Assembly (NCBI GenBank): GCA_017456985.1
Contig: JAFTIH010000023.1
Location: 1 to 61,000 of the forward strand
DNA from: Clostridia bacterium
GTDB lineage: Bacteria > Bacillota > Clostridia > Oscillospirales > CAG-272
Direction of reading: 5' to 3'
DNA length: 61,000 nt
The notes beneath the pieces are model-generated. The model was given only the letters and a program-made list of their open reading frames with translations. It did not search any database and had not been told where the DNA came from. The translations under genes were made by a program, and so were the position numbers. The number at the start of each line of letters is the position of its first letter. Within the stretch, counting starts at the first letter, position 1. This document shows positions 1 to 7,445 of the stretch, piece after piece.

Positions 1-364
1 CGGAGAATTTTACACTTTGGGCAAAGTGCGAGCATCGCATTTGACTAGTCAAACGCAAATGGGCTAAGCCCAAACCCTTATTACAAGCAGAAAGAGAGAA
101 CAACGGTTTATAGCCGAAAGTTCTCTCTTTTCTGTTGGTGAAGTTTTTGCTATCGCAAAAGTGAAGTTGTTATGCAGTGAAGTTTGCCGCTTTGCGACGC
201 AAAGCATCAAGTGAAGTTAAGTTTGCCCATCACTTCGCCGTCAGGCGAAACTTCACTCACGAAGTGAACTTACTATCAGAGATAACTTCACTTGCCCAAA
301 GGGCAAACTTAGTTAGCGCGATACTCCGTTAAGAGTATCACGCCATTGCCGAGGCGGTTTTTTT
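1..364 (+). repeat. Non-coding hairpin array (GTGAAGTT linker type) ending in a terminator-like stem
   Basis: No gene fits here. From the left there are simple palindromes at 13-28, 40-53 and 61-71, then a purine/pyrimidine stem (89-101 against 120-133, one bulge). The octamer GTGAAGTT follows at 138, 161, 177 and 211, and its inverse AACTTCAC at 249 and 284. Between them lie short stem-loops such as TTTTGC/GCAAAA and TTGCCC/GGGCAA. The block closes with GATACTC/GAGTATC (320-339) and a small CGCC/GGCG stem followed by seven T (341-364). The whole is quasi-palindromic, with forward linkers first and inverted linkers second. Its origin and function are unknown to me. It may be a mobile intergenic repeat or a transcribed structured RNA. 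A second array of the same design lies at 32089-32385. Confidence 0.6.
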
Positions 365-365
365 A

Positions 366-1298
366 TCAGCCGAAGACCGAAAGACGGGAAAGCGGACTAT
401 CCTTGGGAACGGTGTCCTTGACGGCGTAGGCGTGCCGCTCAAGGTCAGGGCTCTCGACGTTCGAGAGTCCCTCCTTGCGTAACGCGTCCGAAAAGCGCAG
501 GGCAACGTCCTCAACAATGCCCGCTTTGTGCGGCACAAGTGCCGCGCTGTTCTCGCTCGTAAGAAGAAAGGAAAGCGGCTCCGCGAGGTCCGAAAACCGA
601 GGAAGCGCGCGCAGCGCGCGAAAGACCCACTTGTAAAAGGGTGGGTGTTTTTCTTCCAGAAGAAAGCAAATTTGTAAACAACTCTTTACAAAATCCGTGA
701 TTGCAAGCTGAGCGGCACCCTCTTCGCCGTGTCCGACACAGCGCGCGTAGTTGTACTGCCCGCTTTGCCCCGCCGCGATCAGCGCAGCGGCAAGCCGCGT
801 CGCACGCACGGCGCCCGGCAGGCGGGAAAAGCCCTCGCGGCGGGCGGTAAAGTCGCCTGTGCCGTCATAAAAGACCGCGCCGTTGGTGGCGGCGGCAAGC
901 GCGTAGTCGGGGATGGCGTAAAACGCCGTGTCGTCGGCGGGGGGCGTCGGATGCCCCGTTTCGCGCAGATAAAATTCCGAAACGGTAAAGACGCCGCACC
1001 GCCTGCCGCCCGGGGGCGCCATTTTGGGACGGCGCACGCCCATAAACTCCTGTGGGAGCGCCGCGTAGGCGCGTTCCAGCGCAAAGAGCGTTTTTCGGTC
1101 GGTGTCGTCGGGCGCAAGCAGAAGAAAGCCCGCCTCAAAGTCGTGGTCGCGCGAGAGCGCGTCGTCAAAGCCAAAGCAATCCGACCCCTCGCCCACCTTG
1201 GCGGCGGCAAGTCGCGGGTATAGCGCGGGAAAGTCCCGCTTTAACATCGGCTCCCCGAATTGCAGATAGTAGGCGCGCGAAAGCTCGATCCCGTTCAT
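366..1298 (-). CDS. DUF4037-like protein
   Basis: A protein of 310 residues starting at MNGIELSRAYY; an upstream in-frame extension was rejected because this ATG overlaps the stop of the preceding TPR gene in an ATGA. The N-terminal part has a nucleotidyltransferase-like look (GSDCFGFDDALSRDHDFEAG, near residues 36-55). The rest is helical, with LPGAVRATRLAAALIAAGQSGQYNYARC-like patterns, as I recall for DUF4037 proteins. That G-S-x-D-x-D arrangement suggests a minimal nucleotidyltransferase fold, but no substrate can be read from it. It is the last gene of a minus-strand group and is translationally coupled to the TPR gene, which suggests the two act together. Family assignment is from memory of the motif pattern. 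Confidence 0.6.
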   Translation of the reverse strand: MNGIELSRAYYLQFGEPMLKRDFPALYPRLAAAKVGEGSDCFGFDDALSRDHDFEAGFLLLAPDDTDRKTLFALERAYAALPQEFMGVRRPKMAPPGGRRCGVFTVSEFYLRETGHPTPPADDTAFYAIPDYALAAATNGAVFYDGTGDFTARREGFSRLPGAVRATRLAAALIAAGQSGQYNYARCVGHGEEGAAQLAITDFVKSCLQICFLLEEKHPPFYKWVFRALRALPRFSDLAEPLSFLLTSENSAALVPHKAGIVEDVALRFSDALRKEGLSNVESPDLERHAYAVKDTVPKDSPLSRLSVFG

Positions 1299-2119
1299 CC
1301 GTCTGCCCCGTCCTTTCCGTAGAGGGCGCGCGACAGACGCGCGTATTTGTCCGCAAGCAGGAAAAAGCCGTGGAAGCGGAAGGCGGCGGCGCACTTGTCC
1401 GCGACGAAGGCGTAGTTGCCATCACGCACGACGCGTGCATCCGAAAGCAGGGCGTCCGCCTCGGCGCAAAGCGCACCAACGGCGTCCGCGCTTTGCTCGG
1501 CGCCGTCGCGGCGATAGAGAAGGTCGGCAATATTAAGGAGAGTAACTGCCGCGTCAAGGTAGCGTGCACTCTCGCTTTTTCCAAGTTTGAGCGCCTCTTT
1601 GTAAAGCGCGAGCGCTTCCTCGTACTCGCCCAACTCGACGAGCGCGGCGGCAAGGTTGTTTTTGAGTGCGGCAACCCGCCCGTCCTCGGGGGAGAGCGTT
1701 TTTTCGTAAATTATCATTGCGCGGCGGTAGCGCGTGACCGCTTCTTCCGGCGCCCCGAAGGCGGCACACACGGTGGCGGCGTTGAGCAAGACGGTCGCGG
1801 CGCTCACCGTGTCCGAAAGCCCCGCCGTCAAAACGGCGCGCTCTGCCGCGAGCGCCGCTGCGTAGGCTTCCTCGCGCATCCCGCATTTGCGGTAAAGACC
1901 CATTTGCTCGTTTAAGACCGCGATCTCGCCTCGCACGTCGCGCCCTACGCGCGCTTCCTCGAGCCAATAGGCGAGATGGCGCCTGGCGCCCGCGGTGTCG
2001 TCTGTGGAAAGAAGAGCGTCAAGACGCTCGATCATACGCGAAACGGAGATGGGGGTCACCCCGTCGTTTCGCATACAAAGCGGACAGTCGCGCTCCTCGT
2101 AATCTTCCTTGGTGATCAT
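1295..2119 (-). CDS. Tetratricopeptide repeat protein
   Basis: The 274-residue product begins at MITKEDYEERDC; the start was chosen because GAAAGGA sits about six bases upstream, while an ATG seven codons earlier lacks a site. A CPLC pair near the N-terminus may bind metal. The middle consists of helical TPR-type repeats, visible in segments such as AATVLLNAATVCAAFG, AVTRYRRAMIIYEKTL and ALKNNLAAALVELGEYEEAL. TPR arrays bind other proteins, and the partner is plausibly the DUF4037-like protein encoded next, with which it shares an ATGA overlap. No signal peptide or membrane segment is seen, so it is probably cytoplasmic. Confidence 0.65.
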   Translation of the reverse strand: MITKEDYEERDCPLCMRNDGVTPISVSRMIERLDALLSTDDTAGARRHLAYWLEEARVGRDVRGEIAVLNEQMGLYRKCGMREEAYAAALAAERAVLTAGLSDTVSAATVLLNAATVCAAFGAPEEAVTRYRRAMIIYEKTLSPEDGRVAALKNNLAAALVELGEYEEALALYKEALKLGKSESARYLDAAVTLLNIADLLYRRDGAEQSADAVGALCAEADALLSDARVVRDGNYAFVADKCAAAFRFHGFFLLADKYARLSRALYGKDGADG

Positions 2120-2209
2120 AGCGTTTCCTTTCAAAAACAAGAGTTGCTTTTGTCAAAAATGCTAACCAAAGTTAGATTTTTAGCTTGAAAAAGACAACTC
2201 TTGTTTACA

Positions 2210-3211
2210 TTATTTGGTATATGCGGTTTGGGAGAGCGTGGGAAAAACGAATGCCTTATGCACGCCGTCCTTGGTGAGTGAGTCGGGTGTGTGCGTGGCG
2301 CCGAAGGTGTCCTCGTGACAAACGGTTTCTGTGCCGACGAGGGTATAGACGTTGCTTTCCGTGGTATCGTTCCAGGTGACGTCAACGCCGTACAGTACGC
2401 CGTCGATGCGCACGGCGCTCCACAGGTGTCCCTCCGTTTCACCGTTTGCCTTGGCGTAGCCGGGAATGCTGACGACGTCAAGCCCCGCACGCTTGGCAAG
2501 ATAGGCGAACGCAAGCGCGTATCCCTCACAAACGCACCTCTTGTCAACGAGTGCGCCAAGTAGGTTGCCGCGGCGTGGCGCGTTTAGCTCGTATTCGATG
2601 CGTGCGCAAAGGTAATTGCTAACGTAAGCGACCTGCTCTGCCTCGGTCTTGCCCGTAGGTGCAAAATCTAAAATTGCGGCTTTTAGCCTTGCGGCGTCTG
2701 CTACCGCGTCCGTGATCCCCTCCGCCGCCTCGATGGTGACGGTGAGCTCGGTGAGCGTGAGGACGTTTTCATCGTCCCCCTCTAAGCTGTACGCCAAAGA
2801 AAATTTGCCGTGCTCTAACCAAAAGATCTCGGGATGGTCCAGCCATACGGCGTACAGTGCGTTGGTGATCCAATAGGTCAGGCGGTCGGAAAGCGCCTCC
2901 TTCTCCGCTTCGGTCGGCATTCTGCCGCGGCAGACCTTGGGGACCTCGGGAAGGGTGGGACGGATCTCGAATTCCCCCACCTCTAGTGCAACGACAGCGT
3001 CGTAAACGGCGATCTCGTTGGGTGAAAGCTGGTCGCGGTAGCTGTTTTCAAAAACGGTCGGGACGAGATCCGTATAGGTGGGAGGCGTGAAGCTCGTGCC
3101 TTCGCCCGTGCCGCCCGAGGGGGACGGAAGGAGGGCGGAAAGATCGCACGAGGCGAGGGAAAATACGAGCAAAAGCGAGAGAAAAAAGGAAAGTGCGCGC
3201 TTGGTCTTCAT
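2210..3211 (-). CDS. Transglutaminase-like lipoprotein
   Basis: The product has 333 residues. A signal peptide with lipobox LASC places the lipidated cysteine at residue 22, so the mature protein should be anchored on the outer face of the membrane. The C-terminal part carries a transglutaminase-like (papain-fold) core with Cys228 in CVCEGYA, His262 in EGHLWSA and Asp277 in GVDVTWND, a complete catalytic triad by pattern. Such domains act as peptidases or amide-forming enzymes on the cell surface; the substrate is unknown. The start ATG overlaps the stop of the E2-like gene in an ATGA and has AAAGGA upstream within that gene. A stretch of about 90 bases follows before the TPR gene. Confidence 0.7.
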   Translation of the reverse strand: MKTKRALSFFLSLLLVFSLASCDLSALLPSPSGGTGEGTSFTPPTYTDLVPTVFENSYRDQLSPNEIAVYDAVVALEVGEFEIRPTLPEVPKVCRGRMPTEAEKEALSDRLTYWITNALYAVWLDHPEIFWLEHGKFSLAYSLEGDDENVLTLTELTVTIEAAEGITDAVADAARLKAAILDFAPTGKTEAEQVAYVSNYLCARIEYELNAPRRGNLLGALVDKRCVCEGYALAFAYLAKRAGLDVVSIPGYAKANGETEGHLWSAVRIDGVLYGVDVTWNDTTESNVYTLVGTETVCHEDTFGATHTPDSLTKDGVHKAFVFPTLSQTAYTK

Positions 3212-4236
3212 TCTTGCTTTCCTTTCTTTTTTGCCGCGCGCTTAAGCGATCGCGCCTCGGCAAGCGCGCGCTTCTTTTCGGCTTTTGCCCGACGAAGCGG
3301 CTCGCGGCGCTCGCTCTTAGTGGCGAATTTTGCCGCAATGCGCTTCTTCTCTTCGGCGTAAACGCGCTTTGCGCGGAGCTTCTCGTAATCGCCCGGCTTT
3401 GCCCACTCGCGGATGATGGGATACTTCGATTCTCCCTCAAGGAGCGTGGGGTCGGCAAGGTATTCCTTGAAGCGCGCAAACGCGGCGGCAAAATAGCTTC
3501 CCGTACAGATGCGCTCATCCATTACGATGCCGAAGGGCAGACAGCGCTCAAAGCGCACCTTGTCGCCGTGACGGCGGGGGATCTCCTTGGTCACGCCGAT
3601 GGTCAAGATCACGCTCGTCGTACCAAAGTGATATACGTGATGGTAAATGTGATTGGTGCCGATGGAGGCAAGGTTGGAGATGACCATGCTCGAATGGAAG
3701 GGAGAGGCGTCAATGATCGCTTTGGGGAGCCATCCAAGGTGGTCAAGCAGCTTGATAAAGCTCACACCGATCGAAAGAAGCCCCGGCATATTGACGAGAA
3801 ATCTCGCGATGCGGTCGGTGCGGTTGGTGTCGCCGTCCTTGCGGTTGCCGTCCACGTACTCATCGAGCACTCTTTGCACGTCAAAGATGTCGTTTTCATA
3901 TTCAAGAAAAAATTTGCTGGTCGTGCCGTCCGTGTCGCCCGGCTTCAAGACCACCATACCGATGGAAAGGTCGGTGCGTGCGTAGGGACGCTTGTTTACA
4001 AAAAAGCGGTTGAGCTTATAGAACTCTGCTACCGTGCGCAGATATGCCGTCAGAATGACGCCAAGGTGGGAGACGCGGCGCCCCTCCTTGCGCTTCTCGC
4101 GCACGTAGGCGCTGATAGGTGCCAGCGGCACGTCCACCTCGATCATATTGAGCGCATCGTAGCGCTTATTCATTAGATGTGCGCCGACGTAATAGTCAGG
4201 GACCTCGTTGCGGACTCGTTTTCCGTCTGTTCTCAT
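3208..4236 (-). CDS. E2-like / CAT-fold acyltransferase domain protein, probably inactive
   Basis: The 342-residue protein resembles the catalytic domain of 2-oxoacid dehydrogenase E2 subunits (chloramphenicol-acetyltransferase fold), but it has no lipoyl or peripheral-subunit-binding domain. In that fold the active-site motif is HxxxDG; the matching segment here, MDERICTG (residues 239-246), puts Glu at the His position and Thr at the Asp position, so normal acyl transfer is unlikely. The last 55 or so residues are very rich in Lys, Arg and Ala and may be a nucleic-acid-binding or disordered tail. It is the first gene of the minus-strand group and overlaps the lipoprotein gene by ATGA. The role is unknown. 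Confidence 0.55.
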   Translation of the reverse strand: MRTDGKRVRNEVPDYYVGAHLMNKRYDALNMIEVDVPLAPISAYVREKRKEGRRVSHLGVILTAYLRTVAEFYKLNRFFVNKRPYARTDLSIGMVVLKPGDTDGTTSKFFLEYENDIFDVQRVLDEYVDGNRKDGDTNRTDRIARFLVNMPGLLSIGVSFIKLLDHLGWLPKAIIDASPFHSSMVISNLASIGTNHIYHHVYHFGTTSVILTIGVTKEIPRRHGDKVRFERCLPFGIVMDERICTGSYFAAAFARFKEYLADPTLLEGESKYPIIREWAKPGDYEKLRAKRVYAEEKKRIAAKFATKSERREPLRRAKAEKKRALAEARSLKRAAKKKGKQE

Positions 4237-4302
4237 AGGGGAGGATCCTTTCTGTATGTAGCGTTGGAATGTAGGGCGGAAATATCTATGTATATTATAT
4301 CA

Positions 4303-4466
4303 AAAATCTGCCGCAAAATCAGGGATTTTGAGGCGGAAGCGTGGCTTCCGCAAAAGGCGCGAAGCGCCATTTGGCAGATTTCCGATGTAGTAAAACGGTC
4401 TTTGCCCCAAGGGCAAAGGTGCACGCAGGGCGTGCTACGGCAAGCATCTGCTTGCCGGTCTGTTTT
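4303..4466 (-). other. Hairpin-rich leader of the E2-like gene (candidate cis-acting RNA or small insertion)
   Basis: The 499 bases between the E2-like gene and nrdR hold a cluster of stem-loops: GGAAGC/GCTTCC, GGCGC/GCGCC, CTTTGCCC/GGGCAAAG, GCACG/CGTGC and GGCAAGC/GCTTGCC. A longer pair, AATCTGCC/GGCAGATT, encloses the first two. The cluster is bordered by 9-base direct repeats ATTATATCA at 4294-4302 and 4467-4475, each of which also supplies a TATAAT on the minus strand. It therefore lies in the predicted 5' leader of the minus-strand group. It could equally be a small insertion with a target duplication. No known riboswitch was recognised. The rest of the gap to nrdR holds only that gene's promoter. 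Confidence 0.45.
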
Positions 4467-4495
4467 ATTATATCACAAAAAAGTGAATTTTGCAA
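4467..4495 (-). promoter_or_regulatory. Sigma-A promoter for the E2-like gene group
   Basis: On the minus strand TTGCAA (4495-4490) and TATAAT (4472-4467) are 17 bases apart. Transcripts from here would include the hairpin cluster. A second TATAAT at 4299-4294 with a poor -35 (CTGATT) could start a shorter transcript. Confidence 0.55.
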
Positions 4496-4629
4496 GAGCT
4501 TTCGCGAAAACGGTGCCTGCGGACACACGAAAACGGCGTCTTTTTTGCCGCGTCCGTGTGCGTTTCATCGAATGGGGCGCCCGAATGTGAACAAATCAAA
4601 AATTCTTTTTCGATTTTTTCGGAAAAGGT

Positions 4630-4658
4630 TTGCATTTTGCGTGCGTATATGTTATAAT
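4630..4658 (+). promoter_or_regulatory. Sigma-A promoter of nrdR
   Basis: TTGCAT (4630-4635), a 17-base spacer, then a perfect TATAAT (4653-4658). The expected start site is near 4665, giving a leader of about 70 bases before the GTG start of nrdR. Confidence 0.75.
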
Positions 4659-4735
4659 ATATTAAATATTTATATGTTAGCGCCCGTGGGCGCGAGAAAA
4701 CAGTGCAAGTACAAAGAGAAACGGAGAGAAGTACC

Positions 4736-5197
4736 GTGAAATGTCCCAACTGTGCATCCCCTGACAGCCACGTTTTAGACAGCCGTCACACCGAGGAAGG
4801 AAACAGCATTCGTCGCCGCCGCGAGTGTGCGGGCTGCGGCAAGCGCTTTACCACCTACGAGATGATCGAAACGGCGCCCGTCACCGTGATCAAGAAGGAT
4901 GGAAGCCGCGAGTATTTTGATCGTCACAAGCTTCAATCGGGCATTATGCACGCCTGTCAGAAGCGTCCCGTGGACGTGGGTGCCGTGGTAGATGCGATCG
5001 AAAAGGAATTACAAAACGCCTTGGTCGAGGAGGTCACGAGCGAGCGCATCGGAGAGCTCGTGATGGAGCATCTGCGCGTGCTCGACGCGGTTTCCTACGT
5101 GCGCTTTGCCTCTGTCTATCGCGAGTTCAAGGACGTTGATACCTTCCTTGCGGAGATCAACAAGGTCATCCGCGGGGACGGAAAGGAGAAAAAATAA
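4736..5197 (+). CDS. nrdR: Transcriptional repressor NrdR
   Basis: The protein has 153 residues and starts with GTG at 4736 (VKCPNC), preceded by CGGAGAGAAG; the longer reading frame to 4703 adds residues not seen in the family. The N-terminal zinc ribbon has cysteine pairs CPNC and CAGCGKRFTTYE, and the ATP-cone domain follows (VIKKDGSREYFDRHKL). NrdR represses ribonucleotide reductase genes by sensing ATP/dATP and binding NrdR boxes. No reductase gene is in the window. The TAA stop shares its last A with the ATG of yicC, so the two are coupled. Length and motifs are typical. Confidence 0.95.
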   Translation: MKCPNCASPDSHVLDSRHTEEGNSIRRRRECAGCGKRFTTYEMIETAPVTVIKKDGSREYFDRHKLQSGIMHACQKRPVDVGAVVDAIEKELQNALVEEVTSERIGELVMEHLRVLDAVSYVRFASVYREFKDVDTFLAEINKVIRGDGKEKK

Positions 5198-6084
5198 TGT
5201 TAAAGAGCATGACTGCCTTCGGGCGCGCCGTGGGAGAGTGGGAGGATAAGTCCATCACCGTGGAGATCCGCTCCGTCAACTCCCGCTATCTTGACGCGAC
5301 CATCAAGCTGCCGCGCGTTTACGCCGCCCTCGAAGAAAAGCTCAAGGCGTATTTACAGAAAAACGTGATCTCGCGCGGTAAGGTAGAGCTTTCGGTTTTC
5401 GTGCAGGGAAGAGGCAGTACCGAAACCCAGATTTCGCTGGATGAGGCTTATCTTGACGGCTATCTGCGCGCGCTGTACCGCTTGCGCGACGAGTACGGGC
5501 TTGCGGACGATATTTCCGTGATGCGCGTGGCAGAGAACCGTGAGGTCTTCACCGTGGTGCGTGCCGAGGAGGACGTGAGTGCGGATTACGAGCGCATCCT
5601 TGCGGTGCTTTCCCGCGCTGCTGCCGACCACACTGCGATGCGCAAGGCGGAGGGTGAGCGCATTGAGCGCGATCTTTGCGAGAAGGTTGCCGCCATCCGT
5701 GCGCTGACCGAAAAGATCGCCGCCCGCTCCGCCGAGGAGATCGCCGCCTACCGTGAGAAATTAGAGGGCAGGCTGCGCACCGTGCTTGCGGAGCACGCCG
5801 TCACCCCCGACGAGGGGCGCGTGCTGACCGAGTGCGCCATTATGGCGGACCGCCTTGCCATCGACGAGGAGCTCGTGCGTCTTGACAGTCATTTTGCCGC
5901 CTTTGCGGAAATTCTCGCCTCGGGCGAGGTTGCGGGCAGAAAGCTCGACTTCTTGATGCAAGAAATGAACCGCGAGACCAACACCATCGGCTCCAAGTGC
6001 TCGAGTGCGGAGATCGCGCGCCACGTTGTGGAGATCAAGTGCGAGTTGGAAAAGATACGGGAACAGATCCAAAACATCGAATAA
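5197..6084 (+). CDS. yicC: YicC family endoribonuclease
   Basis: The 295-residue protein opens with MLKSMTAFGRA, the family signature, and ends with the conserved C-terminal region (KLDFLMQEMNRETNTIGSK, and EIKCELEKIREQIQN). YicC/YloC proteins are reported as RNA-cleaving enzymes involved in RNA turnover. The start overlaps the nrdR stop by one base. In many Firmicutes yicC is followed by remA, gmk and rpoZ; here remA comes next after a 407-base repeat-bearing gap, and gmk is absent. Confidence 0.92.
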   Translation: MLKSMTAFGRAVGEWEDKSITVEIRSVNSRYLDATIKLPRVYAALEEKLKAYLQKNVISRGKVELSVFVQGRGSTETQISLDEAYLDGYLRALYRLRDEYGLADDISVMRVAENREVFTVVRAEEDVSADYERILAVLSRAAADHTAMRKAEGERIERDLCEKVAAIRALTEKIAARSAEEIAAYREKLEGRLRTVLAEHAVTPDEGRVLTECAIMADRLAIDEELVRLDSHFAAFAEILASGEVAGRKLDFLMQEMNRETNTIGSKCSSAEIARHVVEIKCELEKIREQIQNIE

Positions 6085-6090
6085 TTTCGG

Positions 6091-6376
6091 GCGAAAACGC
6101 TCCGAATACTTCGTTGCTCGCAGGGGGCAGTGCCCAGCACAGCACCCCTGACATCGCGCCTCGTCTCGGAACGTTTTCACACCCAAATGCGCGCGCCTAG
6201 CCCGAAAGCGTTTTCGTACCGAAATAACTCCGCGCGAAAATGCTCCGAATACTTCGTTGCTCGCAGGGGGCAGTGCCCAGCACAGCACCCCTGACATCGC
6301 GCCTTGTCTCGGAGCGTTTTTACTCCGAAATGAGTACGCGCGCCCAGCCCGAAAGCGTTTTCGCTCCCGAGCGGGC
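6091..6376. repeat. Two tandem copies of a ~143-base palindromic repeat
   Basis: The 407 bases between yicC and remA hold two head-to-tail copies beginning at 6091 and 6234. The first 70 or so bases differ at about one position; the later part is more diverged. Each copy starts with CGAAAACGCTCCGA, and its approximate inverse complement TCGGAACGTTTTC comes about 75 bases later, with an inner GGGGGCAGTGC/CACAGCACCCC stem. A tail ending CCCGAAAGCGTTTTCG follows. The short reading frames across it are repeat-derived and were not called as genes. It looks like a MITE- or REP-type intergenic element. Between 6377 and 6491 I see only the ribosome binding site of remA. Confidence 0.7.
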
Positions 6377-6491
6377 GTGCTTATCAAAGGCAACGCTACT
6401 CCATACGCAAAACGGACGTGCGTTATGCACGACAAATAAAAGAAATCGCAAAGCAAAGAAAAAACTCTCCGAAAAGTGAGGATAATACAAA

Positions 6492-6764
6492 ATGAAATTC
6501 ATCAACATCGGATCGGGTAATATGGTGGCGGCAGGGCGCGTGGTGGCGCTGGCGAGCCCCGATTCCGCGCCGATCAAGCGCCTCGTTTCTGAGGCGAAGG
6601 AGGAGGGACGCGTGATTGACGTTTCCTGCGGTCGCCGTACCCGTACCGTTATTTTTACCGACAGCGACCATTTGATCCTGTCCGCCATCCGTGCGGAGAC
6701 CATTTCCAACCGTCTGTACGATAGCGAGGGCGGTGAGGACGAGGAGCTGGACGAGGAGGAGTGA
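6492..6764 (+). CDS. remA: RemA/DUF370 family regulator
   Basis: The product has 90 residues. The N-terminal 75 match the DUF370 (RemA/ExtA) pattern: [18 protein letters not shown], then [15 protein letters not shown], then [14 protein letters not shown]. RemA is a small DNA-binding protein that activates matrix genes in Bacillus subtilis; in Clostridia its targets are mostly unknown. The last 15 residues form an acidic tail ([11 protein letters not shown]) longer than is usual in the family. AGTGAGGATAA precedes the ATG. It normally sits between yicC and gmk; gmk does not follow here. Confidence 0.88.
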   Translation: MKFINIGSGNMVAAGRVVALASPDSAPIKRLVSEAKEEGRVIDVSCGRRTRTVIFTDSDHLILSAIRAETISNRLYDSEGGEDEELDEEE

Positions 6765-6939
6765 TCCTCCCGCGCGAGGCTTTTTTGCGCCACGGCGCTC
6801 CCGACGGGTATTTTCCCGCTCGGGTGCTGACGACGGGCGGTTTTTCGCTTGGGCGCTCCCGACTTGCGGCGCGTGCCGCGTTTTCCTAACGTGTATCTAA
6901 AAATAAAAAATAGATTTCAAGAAAGAAAGGCAAGTTATT

Positions 6940-7251
6940 ATGAAAGACAGCCGTATGATCTACCCCCCCATTCCCGAACTGACGGAAAACTACCGCTTCA
7001 ACCGTTACGAGCTTGTGATCGCCGTAGCAAAGGGCGCACACGTTGTGACGAGCGAGTATCTGACGATGCGCGCAAACGCGGAGCGTATGATCTCCGAGGA
7101 GAAGGTGGATAAGCCCATGCTCTCCCTCATCGACCCCGAATACCGCGACCAGAAGGCGATCCGCATCGCCATCACGCGTCTGCACGAGGGCAAGTACCGT
7201 ATGGAGGCGCCCGCCGCAGCCGCAGTCGAAGAAAAGGTCGTCGAGGAATAA
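6940..7251 (+). CDS. rpoZ: DNA-directed RNA polymerase omega subunit
   Basis: The 103-residue protein carries omega-type segments: NRYELVIAVAKGAHVV, then VDKPMLSLIDPEYRDQKAI. The C-terminus is Ala/Glu-rich. Omega helps assemble and stabilise RNA polymerase by folding around the beta-prime C-terminus. Position before priA fits the Clostridia order. The 175-base gap upstream, where gmk would be expected, contains only short GC-rich stems and an AAAGGCAAG ribosome binding site. Confidence 0.85.
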   Translation: MKDSRMIYPPIPELTENYRFNRYELVIAVAKGAHVVTSEYLTMRANAERMISEEKVDKPMLSLIDPEYRDQKAIRIAITRLHEGKYRMEAPAAAAVEEKVVEE

Positions 7252-7445
7252 GCATTGCACCGTTACATTTCCCTGCGGGCGCCGATAAGGGCGCCTCTTG
7301 GGGGATGTTCAAGTAAGCCTTTGCGCTCTCCGAACGCCGTGCTTGGCGAGAAGATCGACCTAAGGTAAAGGCTATTATTTTGTGACAAAGACTAATATCG
7401 CGATGAAGGTGACGATCACGCGAAAATTATGGAAAGGGAAGGACC

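Noticed and set aside
1052-1915. A 287-codon plus-strand frame opposite the TPR gene
   Set aside because: Very Arg-rich and without motifs; the minus-strand genes are coupled by ATGA and have good ribosome binding sites.
6091-6376. Small genes in the repeat after yicC
   Set aside because: The same peptide appears in both repeat copies and follows the palindrome; no ribosome binding sites.
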